Shown one piece after another: positions 36,549 through 46,148 of a stretch of DNA of 64,000 nucleotides. Within the stretch, counting starts at the first letter, position 1, and each line of letters opens with the position of its first letter. The stretch comes from Bimuria novae-zelandiae CBS 107.79 (Eukaryota; Ascomycota; Dothideomycetes; Pleosporales; Didymosphaeriaceae). The DNA is taken from positions 608,264 through 672,263 of the forward strand of contig ML976657.1 of NCBI GenBank assembly GCA_010015655.1. Reading direction: 5' to 3'. The position numbers and the translations under genes were made by a program. The notes beneath the pieces were generated by a model. It had not been told where the DNA came from. It saw only the letters and a list, made by a program, of their open reading frames with translations, and did not search any database.

Positions 36549-37304
36549 TCAACACCCCTCCTCAAACAGTCGTTTGGCCTCTGCAAGCTGCGCTGCGTTC
36601 CAGTGACCAGATGTCTTCGGGTAATCTGCTGTCGGAACAATTCTCAGGTTGTTGAGAAAGGGCCGCTGATATCTCCTATACAGCTTTCTTCTCAGCGACA
36701 GGGCGCCGTCTCTAATTAGCTCTGCCGTCTCAAAGTCGAATATCGACTCCAGTCCGTCGCCCATATCCTCTCTTAACGTCTCCCGCAGTTTGCAGAAAAT
36801 GTTCAGCCAAGCGCCTTCGGTAAAGCGCCGTGAATGGCGTATCACCACACACGCCTTCGAGTTCCGGGAGCAGAAGCCGTATAAAACTGGAGACATGGAT
36901 CGGTGGATCAGCTGAGTGATAGTGTAGCTCCTCTTCAGGCTCTCGTGGTCGTCAAAGATGATGATGTTGCGGAAGCGTTTTTGGAGATTCGGTATGCTCG
37001 AGAGGAGAAAGTTTTCAAAGTTTTCGATGCCGTGGAAGTGGATTTCGTTGTATCGTAAAGAAAGGGTCTGGGTCTCGTAGCGTAATTGACGGCAGACATA
37101 CCTGAGTTGATTGGCCTCCCGTTTTGCTTCAGTGTTTCCGAAGCGATACTGTATGAGGAGTCGTGGTGAGCCGGTCGCATCGCCTGCGGTGCAGAGGAGA
37201 GGCTTGCATTCTGTAAGAGCGTACTCATATATTGAGTCCCTAAGCTCTGGGGCCAGCTTGAAAAAGCAGCATTGCGGCGGATGCGGAGTGGAAAGCACCG
37301 CCAT
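36549..37304 (-). CDS. F-box-like/2EXR-like hypothetical protein (LxPELRxxIYEYAL)
   Basis: Intronless 251-aa frame from ATG at 37302-37304; a longer frame reaches 37325 but only through a non-ATG codon. Residues about 14-30 read FFKLAPELRDSIYEYAL, the N-terminal signature of a very large fungal family (2EXR/F-box-like) whose members have an [LA]PELRxxIY helix, then a region with RYVCRQLRYET and LRYNEIHF typical of the same family. No enzyme motif. Molecular role unknown; such proteins may be F-box-like adaptors (inference). It stands alone on a 1.5-kb island of normal composition between transposon blocks, and lacks RIP stops. A related decayed gene lies at 55669-56479. Confident that it is a gene, not of function. 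Confidence 0.72.
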   Translation of the reverse strand: MAVLSTPHPPQCCFFKLAPELRDSIYEYALTECKPLLCTAGDATGSPRLLIQYRFGNTEAKREANQLRYVCRQLRYETQTLSLRYNEIHFHGIENFENFLLSSIPNLQKRFRNIIIFDDHESLKRSYTITQLIHRSMSPVLYGFCSRNSKACVVIRHSRRFTEGAWLNIFCKLRETLREDMGDGLESIFDFETAELIRDGALSLRRKLYRRYQRPFLNNLRIVPTADYPKTSGHWNAAQLAEAKRLFEEGC

Positions 37305-37639
37305 TAGCTTGGCTCTCAGGTCCAAACGCTTCCGTTTTTGCCCCCAAATCCCGAGAACAGCAAATAGATTGCTCAGTAAAGGATCTAGTTCACGATTGCA
37401 TAAGATACTCGTGAATTGACTTTAATACATTCTGCTTCACCAAAAGACTGCAGAATTGCAAGGAAAAGAGGAGGACCCTGGAGATGCTACGTGGGAAAAG
37501 CACAGACCTGTGACATCAATGTCAAGTGTATGCATGTACTAACCCAATATAGAAAAGGCTATCGTGAGCCGTCAAAAACAGGAACTTGTGCGAAAGGTAG
37601 GCTGCTCGAAGAGGCGCGAGTCTACGCTGTAAGATAATT

Positions 37640-38727
37640 TTCGTGTAATGGGGCTGAGACGATAAGTCTGTTCAGGGACACGTAGCACTCACAAGGCGCC
37701 CACCACCCGTTTCGCAATAGCTACCGCTTTCTTAAGGTACGACAGCGCGGGTTGCTGCCACGTTGTTCGACACCGATTATCCCTGGTCAAGGGCGAGGTG
37801 CATTAGCGCTTAACGTGTCTGTGCGCGTAACGGTCGCCGATTACAATTACGAAGAATTACGACGGCACAGCGACCGTGAATTACGGAATAACAAAGGTCC
37901 ACGTAGAAGGGCTAACAGGGCTTAGCACGCTAGTAGGCAGGGCAAGATTAGGTTAGTGGTTACGTAATTAAGATCCTGCTACGAAGATAAAATTCTAGGA
38001 AGATACTAGCTTAGTAAAAAAAATTAAAAGATATTCTACTAAGAAGTAAGGTGCTTAAGAAACTAAAGGGATTCTAGGATATTAAAGAATAAAATAACTA
38101 GTATATAGTCTAAGACACTTTTTATACTTTTTATACTTTTTATACTTTTTATACCTTTTATACTTTTTATACCTTTTATACTTTTCATACTTTTTATAAA
38201 TAATTCTTAATACTACGTGTATATTTCTTATAACAGATTAGTAAATCTTTTAGTTAGTTATTCTATAGTTCGTTATAGAATTAGATTATTTAGAAACCTA
38301 GTGTTACCACGATCGCTCTCGACCACTAAATATCCGCGAGGTACTTTACCCTTGACCTATCCTCCCCTCACCTAGAACAGGCTTAGGTACGTATAGCTCC
38401 TTATAACAAGATCTTAGTAGGGTCTTAGCAGAGTAATTAGCTCGCTCGTAAGGTACGTTAGTATATTTACCTTATTTAATCTATACCCTCTAGCTGCTTA
38501 ATATTATTATATTTAAGCCTCTCTTATTTACATGCTTAGGCTAAGTAGTAGCCTTTATAAAGAGATGCTAATAAGTTATTTTTATAAGTAAAAAAGCTTT
38601 TATAGTATAATAATAATTATTTAAAAGTTTTTATTTAAGCAAGAGACTATTATTAAGATCTTTTAAGTAATAAGCCTTTTATCTTTTAAACCTAAAGTAA
38701 TACTTAAGAAATTTAATATAAGGTAAC
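37640..38727. other. RIP-degraded DNA with Fot1-type end remnants
   Basis: At 37813 (after TA) lies ACGTGTCTGTGCGCGTAACG, a terminal repeat related to that of element D and to the remnant at 20733. At 38416-38458 (before TA) lies GGGTCTTAGCAGAGTAATTAG..GTACGT, the right end of a C-type element with an internal deletion. Between them is stop-rich AT DNA. No gene. Confidence 0.5.
38113..38198 (+). repeat. Tandem repeat, 9-bp unit CTTTTTATA
   Basis: About nine units with single C/T variants, inside RIP-degraded DNA. Confidence 0.85.
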
Positions 38728-39130
38728 TATTAGGATCTGAGAGCCAGGGAAGGCTGTGCCGGTTTTGTACCTAACTCATCATGTTATTCGCCAGGAATGA
38801 CTGGTCATTTGCGACTACGCCACAAGGCGCTAAGTCACGTGACTGCTCTCCAGAGAGCGCTCTGTAGAGAGTGCTCGCCAGCGAGCAGTCTAAGACCTGT
38901 ATATAGGAACGCGATAATAGACTTCTATTATTATATTTAACCTATTTATTAATTTATTGTTTAGATTTAACTTAGGCTTATATTAATTTAATTATACTAT
39001 ATATACTTTTAATACTAACGTCCTATTAATACGCGCAAGCTATTAATATTCTTTACTTATATTACTAACACTCTTATCTAAGAACCAACCTAAGCCTCCT
39101 TTAGGACTAGCTATCCCGAAGGGCTTAACA
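38728..39130 (+). repeat. Solo LTR, related to gypsy B LTR
   Basis: 403 bp with target-site duplication GTAAC at 38723-38727 and 39131-39135. Starts TATTAGGATCTGA (TG to TA at the first dinucleotide, RIP type) and ends GGGCTTAACA. Shares ends and an inner CGCAAGCTAT stretch with the 456-bp LTR at 10888. No internal region remains, so it arose by LTR-LTR recombination. Confidence 0.88.
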
Positions 39131-39135
39131 GTAAC

Positions 39136-40068
39136 CTATACTAGGTTACTTAAGTAATAGTAACTCCTTATCCTTAAGTGGCTCTGATTCGAGAAAGATT
39201 AAGTAGCTAATAAATTAACTATAGTTAATAAAACAAAAAAGTATTTTAAAGCTTAGTTAAATAATTTACTAACTCTTTATTAAATTAACACTTACTAAGT
39301 GAAAGAATATAAGGCTTAAGAAGACTCTAATTAATAAATAGCTTGGTAGTTAATAAGATAAAACTTTACCTCTTAATTAAAGTGCGGAGTATTATAGTAG
39401 AGCTATATTCTAGTTCCTAAAGAAGGTAAAGAAATTACGTAATTATTAGTACTAATAAGGACTTAAGAAGGCGTAATAATAAGATTAAAAAGCTAAAAAA
39501 GCTTATATACGTAAGGAGTAAAAGTAAGTTTAAGTTTAAGCTATTAAGGTAAGGCGTAAGGCTTAAGCTAAGGCTAAGATATTAAGGCAGGTAAAAATAG
39601 CAAGAAAAGCTATTAATTAAGTCTTATAAATAGCTACTTATTAAGCTTAATAATAACTCTAATAAGCTTAAAAAACTGTCTAGAACGGTAAGAGGTTTAT
39701 TCTTAAGACTTTTAAAGTTATTATTTTTTTTATTTTGTTTTGTTTTGTTTTGTTTTGTTAAAAAAAATTATTTTGCTACTATGCAGGCGCAAGGGAGTAG
39801 TAAGACCTTAGGTGCTATAGTAGGCCCACCACTATCTTAATTGCAATACGGACGAGCGATTAAGTTCCTAGCAAAATATAAATAGCTTTATATATTAATT
39901 AAGACCTATAAAACTAACCACTAGAAAGTATCGCGTTTATAGTTGTTATACGTGGCTTAATAACTTCAAGTTTAGCTGCTGTTTTGATGTTCAAGGTGGC
40001 TCGGACGAGCCGGGTAGCTCGGGCGGCCGGGCACCATGGTACCCCGCTTTGCAGCTTATCGGTATCTG
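39136..40068. other. RIP-degraded transposon remnant and microsatellite
   Basis: A decayed plus-strand frame around 39470-39620 is lysine/alanine-rich with K-A-Q-type repeats, like the C-terminal tail of Fot1 transposases, but no catalytic motif is present. A (TTTTG)n microsatellite with about five units lies at 39733-39759. From 39985 to the TA at 40069 composition is normal. Confidence 0.4.
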
Positions 40069-40273
40069 TAATGCTCGAAAATCGGGGAAAATCTTGGCAA
40101 AACCTTAATTATTTTCGCGCGCCAGCCAATTTGTTTCCGAAATCTAAACGCCTGCGGTCCCCACTATATCGTTGTCAGCTTGCCGCCTAGTAAAGTAAGG
40201 CTGTAGATATACGTAAGGACGTCTATACTGACTATTTTCTTAGTGTTGCAGACGTTCTGGCACGCCCGTGGAC

Positions 40274-41410
40274 ATGTACGCCGCTGTAGGCATCCCGACG
40301 CGGCCTCGCCGACGCGACCTCGCGCCGCCCCAGCCTCCTAATGCTATATATCTCGATCGCGGTCTTTCTACGCGTACTCGTAATAATATCAAGCGGTTCC
40401 TAGACTTTGGATAGCACCTAGACGCCATCGCTGCACGCGAACGTTGTTCTTGGCACGCTGTTAGCAATGTAGCGGAGAACCTAGAGAAGTTTGGCAACGT
40501 TCGCCGCCCTCTATAAGGTAAGCTAGGGAGACCTCCTGCTATCCTAGACAAAGACGGGGACGCGTTATTTAATGAGCTAGTTTATTCTGGCTAGATATAC
40601 TAGGACAAGATTATAAAGTAGCTACTTATTAAGCGTGACTGTCGCGTCTCCCGCTCTGTAGTCTAGTAATACTTAAAGAAGAAGAAGTAGAGCGAGCGTA
40701 CGCTATAGCCCTTCTCTATTAACTAAAACGAGGACCTAAGGCAAGGGTATTACGTCCGAATAAGCTAGTATACGCAGGAGGATCTCTGCTTTATTAACAA
40801 GGCAATCTTTAATAAGAAAAATAGCTAGAGATATAAGGCGTATGCTCCTGTTAGCGCTAACTATTAATATAGTTAGGACATTTAGCGTGGCGATACCTAG
40901 GCAATTCTCCCAGCTTATACTTCGCAGCACGGGTATTTGCCTTGCACTAGCATTAAGGAGGGTTACTATAATTATAAGCAGTTTCTAGAATAGATTAAGA
41001 CGTAGCTAATACCTACACTACGCGCCTTCTACAGCGGCAAGCTAATAGTAATTATCCTTAATAATATATTAATACACACGAATAACGACGTGCGGGCGAT
41101 TGTTAAGCGCGCTAGGTATCTACTCTAGTACCTGCCGCTATACTCCCCAGACTATAACCCCATCGAGCTCACATTTGCGGTGTTAAAGGCCTAGATCCAC
41201 CGGAACTACGTCTTTACGCGCTCTCGATTTGGCCGTAATAGGTTTAGAGATTTCCTAATAGCAGCGATTTAGGAGAGCTATTATAATAAGTTTACAAGGA
41301 AGCACTTCTGCTACGTAGCTAGTAGCCTATATATTAATAACGATACGTTGCTAAGGGTTAGGAGGGAGCTAAGAATAGAGTTTAACTTTAACTTTAATAA
41401 GGATAAGTAA
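40274..41410 (+). pseudogene. Tc1-like (DDE_3) transposase of element H (RIP-broken)
   Basis: A single frame of 379 codons from ATG at 40274 to TAA at 41408 stays in register with only TAG/TAA interruptions. N-terminal proline/arginine segment, HTH-type region (GKLGRPPAILDKDGDALFNELV, about residues 82-105; the Arg-Pro-Pro linker is typical), RAYA/KAYAP region near residue 200, then LIVIILNNILIHTNNDV (about residue 260), in which the second catalytic Asp (DN in relatives) is Asn, and LYSPDYNPIELTFAVLKA (about residue 300) with the catalytic Glu. The C-terminus has SRFGRNRFRDFL. The family is the eukaryotic IS630/Tc1 type. Inactive: stops plus the D to N change. Confidence 0.82.
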
Positions 41411-41727
41411 GGTTAAATAGGTCGCTGTAGGCGGCGGTGGCGGCCCTAGGGGGCGGCCTAGCGTTTAAGGTGACGAAGCCACTATTACTACCACTATTTA
41501 CATTCGCCTAGGAGCCTTTACCAACGGAAGGAGCCTATGTCAACTCTACACTAGTACTCCAGGCTGAAAGTTTGTCAATTTAATTTATATATATATATAT
41601 ATTATTTTAGCCCGAAACTTTGTTTATTTATTAAGATGTTTAATATTCTGGCACATATTAAAAACAACAAAGTTTTAGGCAGGAATATATTGAAAACTAT
41701 AGAAAATTGGCAATAACGCTACTAGAT
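41411..41727. other. Gap between the convergent genes of element H
   Basis: Includes a short (TA)n tract at about 41586-41602. Presumably 3' untranslated and terminator DNA of both genes. No gene. Confidence 0.5.
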
Positions 41728-43665
41728 CTACGCAGACTTATACTTATTACCCTTATACTCTATTACTATTATAAATAACATCTTTATATAACAATAACTA
41801 GTTTTAAACTTTCTTAAATCCTCTTTTAGATGGCGAATAAGACCATCTTTAAGCTTTAACTCCCTAGTAATCTTATATAAGTTACTAGTAGGGTTGCTTA
41901 TCTCGCGGAGGTTATAAATTGTCCACCGCTCGTTAAGCGTAATCTCTATTATCCAGGTGTATTTATCCTTGTCCTTAGGTAACTACTAACCCACAAGCCA
42001 CTTAAAGAACTCCCTTACCTCCACTCAAGTGTTACCTTAACTATTAATAGGGCTTAACGAAGACATAGGCGCGGGCGGTAGATATTCTATAATAGCGTAA
42101 GTTTAAAAGCTTAAAGGTCTACGTGCCAGTGACGCTGGCAATAGCAGCGGAGACCTAGACGCAACAACGCGTGGACGTGGGCCGTACAGCTAGCTCTTAG
42201 ACGCCTTTTACTACTATATAAGTAGCTACTGCGCCTTAGCCGTACGCGCATGGCGCTTAAGGTCCTTAAATTAATATAGTTCTTCCTTTTTTTCTTATTA
42301 TTATTAACGTTAACGCTCTTACTTATGCTTGCGCTACTACCGCGCCTCCTCTTGCTCCTCTTCTTTGTCCTCTAGACATTATAGCTCTTGCTAGTGTTTT
42401 AGGTCCTCTACACGCTTCCTATGCCGCTTCCTCTCCTCTTTAGTAGAGCTATTATTAGTGCTGCCTAGCCGCTTCTTGCCCTTGCCTCTATAAGTATAAG
42501 GGTTAACTTTAAACTAGTTACCCGTGTTACTGCGCTAATACGCGACAAGCTAAAGAGGTGGCTACTTAATAGACGCGCTGTCCTGTCCCTTAATAATACG
42601 CTTTATCTATGTCTCTCCATCTACCAGACGTATCGCGAAGTGCTTACCAGAGAAAGGAATCCAGCACTAGTGTCCATAGTTGCTACAGAGGGTCTCGTGG
42701 CAAATCCACCAGTCATGGATACTGCTAAGCAAGTCGACAGAGGACTAACGGACCTCCTGCTGCGCCTCCGTCCGCAGTAACTAAGTTATATAACTACTAC
42801 AAGGCACCGGCGCGCTAGTAATAACTTAGGGCGGAGTATTAGCTTGCCTAGGTGATAAAGGCTCGTTAGCATACGTCCGAGGAAACGCCTTCTGTAAGAG
42901 GGCAACCTCTACCTTTACGTCCACCCTCATCTCCAGGATATCGCACCCTCGCAGCGACTCGGCAGCCCAGTCCATGTCTCTCACCAGCACGTCTCCAGAC
43001 TCCACAAAGTCAGCCAACGTCTTATACTTAAACGCTAAGCGGGACGTCTTCGTCCTCCGGCCAGCGCGAAAGGCAACACCAATTGCTAGTGTACAATAGT
43101 CTCGTCCGTCGATTTCAGACAGGGGATTACGGACTATCTGCTCTACCATATCGTCCAGATCTAATATCACGAACTCTCGTCAATTACAAATAGCCATATC
43201 CTTAACCTTTATTGCCTTGTTCACGCGCAGCGTGTACTCAATCTCCAAGTCATACGAAGGGCCAGGCACTGGCGACGACGCGCGCGGCGGCGAGGAGGGT
43301 ACTGCTACCACAGTGGCAGCAGGCGGTACAGGTGTAGGTGTAGGTGTAGGCGCTGGCACAGGCACAGGCGGAGGTGTGGGGGGGAGAGACGGCGGAGGAG
43401 AGGACGACGACGACGGTGGACCTAGCAGGTTTGGCAGCGGGCCTGGAAATCGCCTGCTCAGAGAGTCCTCACGGGTGTTACCGGACGCTGTTTTCGACTT
43501 CTTGGTCCAACTGGCAGGCTTGCTGGCAGGCTTACACGTGGCCTTCGTCCTGTGTGCACCACCACCTGTCATTATAGCAGGAGCGGGAGCTTCTACTTCG
43601 AAGTCAACGGCGATAGGTTTCCCAGCGTACGCGGGACTTACGCGTGGCTTTAACAGTAGGCACAC
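41728..43665 (-). pseudogene. Accessory gene of element H, unknown function (proline-rich, His/Cys motif, Gln/Lys coiled coil)
   Basis: One minus-strand frame runs from about 43665 to TAG at 41728-41730 (up to 646 codons); the first in-frame ATG is at 43570-43572. It is broken only by TAA/TAG codons in places compatible with Gln or Trp. Visible parts: an N-terminal Ser/Pro-rich region with a PTPTPT run (about 43270-43400), a globular segment (IVRNPLSEIDGRDYCTLAIGV, 43060-43150, through 42826) free of stops, a H-x4-C-H-x3-C-x4-H cluster (HDWWICHETLCSNYGH) near 42690-42740, a Lys/Gln/Glu-rich coiled coil (about 42320-42470) and a C-terminal domain (KYTWIIEITLNERWTIYNLREI, about 41900-41965). 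I recognise no family. Its place inside perfect terminal repeats makes it part of the transposon. It could aid transposition or be captured cargo (inference). Confidence 0.6.
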
Positions 43666-43930
43666 GGGCTATGCCTGTACAAGAACGCGTCTAGCGACAG
43701 GTTAGCGACGGCGCGTCGGCGTTAGTCATGCAGGGCGTATGTAGAGGTCTCACGCAACTACAACACCAAGAAAAGGTTAGTATAGACGTCTTTAAAACTT
43801 TAACTAATGTAGCAGAGCTAATAAAGGTAACAAGGCGCGTACCGCGGGCGTTCAGATTCTGTATACAAATTGGCTGGCGCGCGAAAATAATTAAGGTTTT
43901 GCCAAGATTTTCCCCGATTTTCGAGCATTA

Positions 43931-46056
43931 CCGTGCCTCGGCAGTCAGTGCAACACGTCAGTCAATGCAACACCCCACCATGCAACGTACCAACTTTCAC
44001 GCGCCGCATCCCCACCAATATGGATCTAATTAAGGCAGCAATTACAGCAATCGAATCGCAAGAGCCAGGAGCATCTTTTTTATATAGAAAAATTGTAAAA
44101 GAATATGGTGTTGCACTTTCTACATTAACGCGCCAGCACTAAGGCGTCACGCAGGCGCGTGCAGATACTAACTCTACACGTTAAAATCTTAGCCTATAGC
44201 AAGAATTAGAGCTCCTACGATATATTAGAGGCCTTACTAAACGTGGCCTTCCTCCTACACGGCAAATGATACAAAGCTTTGCCTCTACTATAGCTAAAAA
44301 GGAGGTTAGCTTATTATGGGTTAATCGCTTTGTGAGGCGCCACCCTGAATCCTTAATATCACGATGGACAACCGGCATCGACAGCAATCGCCATAAAGCT
44401 AATTCCCTAGGCAAATATAAGGACTACTTTCAGCTTCTACAGCAAAAGATTGGCCAGTATCAGATCGAGACTCAGCATATATACAATATGGACGAAAAAG
44501 GCTGCCTGCTCGGCATCACCTCCCGCTCAAAGAGGATCTTTGATAGACCTCTGTACGAGAGCAAGGCAGTAAGGCAAGCTATTCAGGATAGTAGCCGTGA
44601 ATGGATATCGATCATCGCTTGCATATGCGCCGACGGATCTGCCCTAGATCCAGCTCTAATCTATCAGGCCACCTCTACAGATATACAATCAAGTTGGATA
44701 GAGGACCTCAACCCTCAACATTATTAAGTCTTTATTACTGTATTAGAATCTAGCTAGACAAATAATTAGATAGGCCTTACATGGCTTTAACAGGTGTTTA
44801 ATCGCCTTACAAAGTTAAAAGCTAGACAATCATATTAACTATTAATCCTCGATGGCCATGGATCTTACGTTACTATAGATTTTATCGACTTTTGCGATCG
44901 TAATAAGATCCTGTTAGCTATCTATCTACTATATTCGACCTATACGCTGCAGCCTCTAGATGTCTGCATGTTTAAGCCTCTATTAATAGCATATTTAAAC
45001 GAGCTATCAGCCTTCTTACAAGATAGCCTAGGAATAGCCTTTATTGCTAAAAGGGACTTCTTTAGCTTATTCTAAAAGGCCTAGGTTAGTACTATAAGGT
45101 AGCCATTAATACTCCAGGCCTTTAAGGCTACTAGCCTATTACCTCTATATCTAGAAGTTATCCTTAAGCGGTTTAACAACAATCACGTACCTAAGCAAGA
45201 ATTATAAGAAAGCTTAATTTTAGTACTTAGCGCATTAGATTAGAGGAAAATTAATAGGCTTCTAAAAGCTTATATTAATGTAGGGGCTAGTAATGTGGCT
45301 AAAAAGCTAAGTCGAACTATATACTTAATCTCTGCACGAGCACAGCTTGCAGAGCATGAAAATTAGGGCCTATAGAAGGCCCTAACCATCTAAAAGAAAC
45401 GCTTAAAGCGAGGCAGGCCTCTACCTTTTAATTAGCCTTATAAGGATTAAGGGGGATCTATTTTTATATTACCCTATTGCGTTTAGCGGGCACGTAATTA
45501 TCTACACGAAAAAGATGCTAAAGCGCAGTAACTATAGCTTTAAAAACGTAAGTAAGCAAAGGCACGTTAGGCTAGCTAGTAGCTTAAAATAAGGCTACTC
45601 TAAAAAAGGCGTATTATTTAAGTAGCTACTAGAGATGCACGCGTAAAGCAAAGGGCTAATAAGGCTATAAAGCGACGCCTTAAGTAACAGGCCCGTAAGG
45701 CACAAAGTTAACTTTAAAAATAGATTAAAATATCTAAATTAGTAAATAAGAAGGCTTTAAAGCCTCCTAATAAGCCTACTAAGAAAAAACAGCCTTAGCG
45801 TAAGGCTATAGATATTAATATGGCCTTATCTGTTGCATCCGCCTCACAGTCGCGCAGAGGCCAAATTATCAGAACACTAAGTAGATATTAATAATCTAAG
45901 TAGCTAGTAATTATCTACAGGCCTTAGAGACCCTAAATCCAGAAAATCTCGTGATAATATTAATTGTGGGTGGCTCAGCAGCTTCATGTTGCTGGCCGAG
46001 CGATCTTATTGGGGTGTTGCATTGACTAACGTGTTGCACTGACTGCCGAGGCACAG
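43931..46056 (+). mobile_element. Fot1/pogo-like DNA transposon I
   Basis: 2,126 bp; terminal inverted repeats of about 45 bp, each with two CAGTCA-TGCAACAC units 17 bp apart. TA at 43929-43930 (shared with H) and 46057-46058 (shared with J). Confidence 0.92.
44020..45954 (+). pseudogene. Fot1/pogo-like transposase of element I (RIP-broken)
   Basis: Frame from ATG at 44020; end placed at TGA 45952-45954 by comparison with element D, alternative ends at 45927 or 45936. HTH near the N-terminus (IVKEYGVALSTLTRQH), the HTH_Tnp/CENP-B-like block (GLPPTRQMIQSFASTIAKKEVS, about residues 75-95), then YNMDEKGCLLGI (about residue 158), LLILDGHGSYVT (about residue 282) and TLQPLDVCMFKPL (about residue 315): all three catalytic Asp are retained. 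An uninterrupted block covers 44266-44727. The C-terminal third is Lys/Arg-rich coiled coil with dense TAG/TAA stops. RIP is heavier downstream of about 44730 than upstream. Confidence 0.88.
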
Positions 46057-46148
46057 TACCCTGCCGAGACAGTCAGTGCGCCGCGACACTAACGCGCCAC
46101 CCCAACAGATATAGCACCTCAACTTTGACGCGCCGCATCTCCACTAAT

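Larger units (their letters stand above)
40071..43928 (+). mobile_element. Tc1-like element H with two convergent genes
   Basis: 3,858-bp DNA transposon. Its ends are a 64-bp perfect inverted repeat (40071-40134 and 43865-43928) starting ATGCTCGAAAATCGGGG, continuing imperfectly to about 90 bp. TA flanks at 40069-40070 and 43929-43930; the right TA is shared with element I. Twice the usual Tc1 length because it carries, besides the transposase (plus strand), a second ~640-codon gene on the minus strand. Confidence 0.9.

Noticed and set aside
38113..38198. Tandem 9-bp repeat considered as a CRISPR-like or centromeric array
   Set aside because: Uniform short units without spacers; a simple satellite in an AT-rich remnant.
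43217..43705. 162-codon plus-strand Gly-rich frame inside element H
   Set aside because: It is the reverse complement of the proline-rich start of the accessory gene; glycine runs opposite proline runs are expected.
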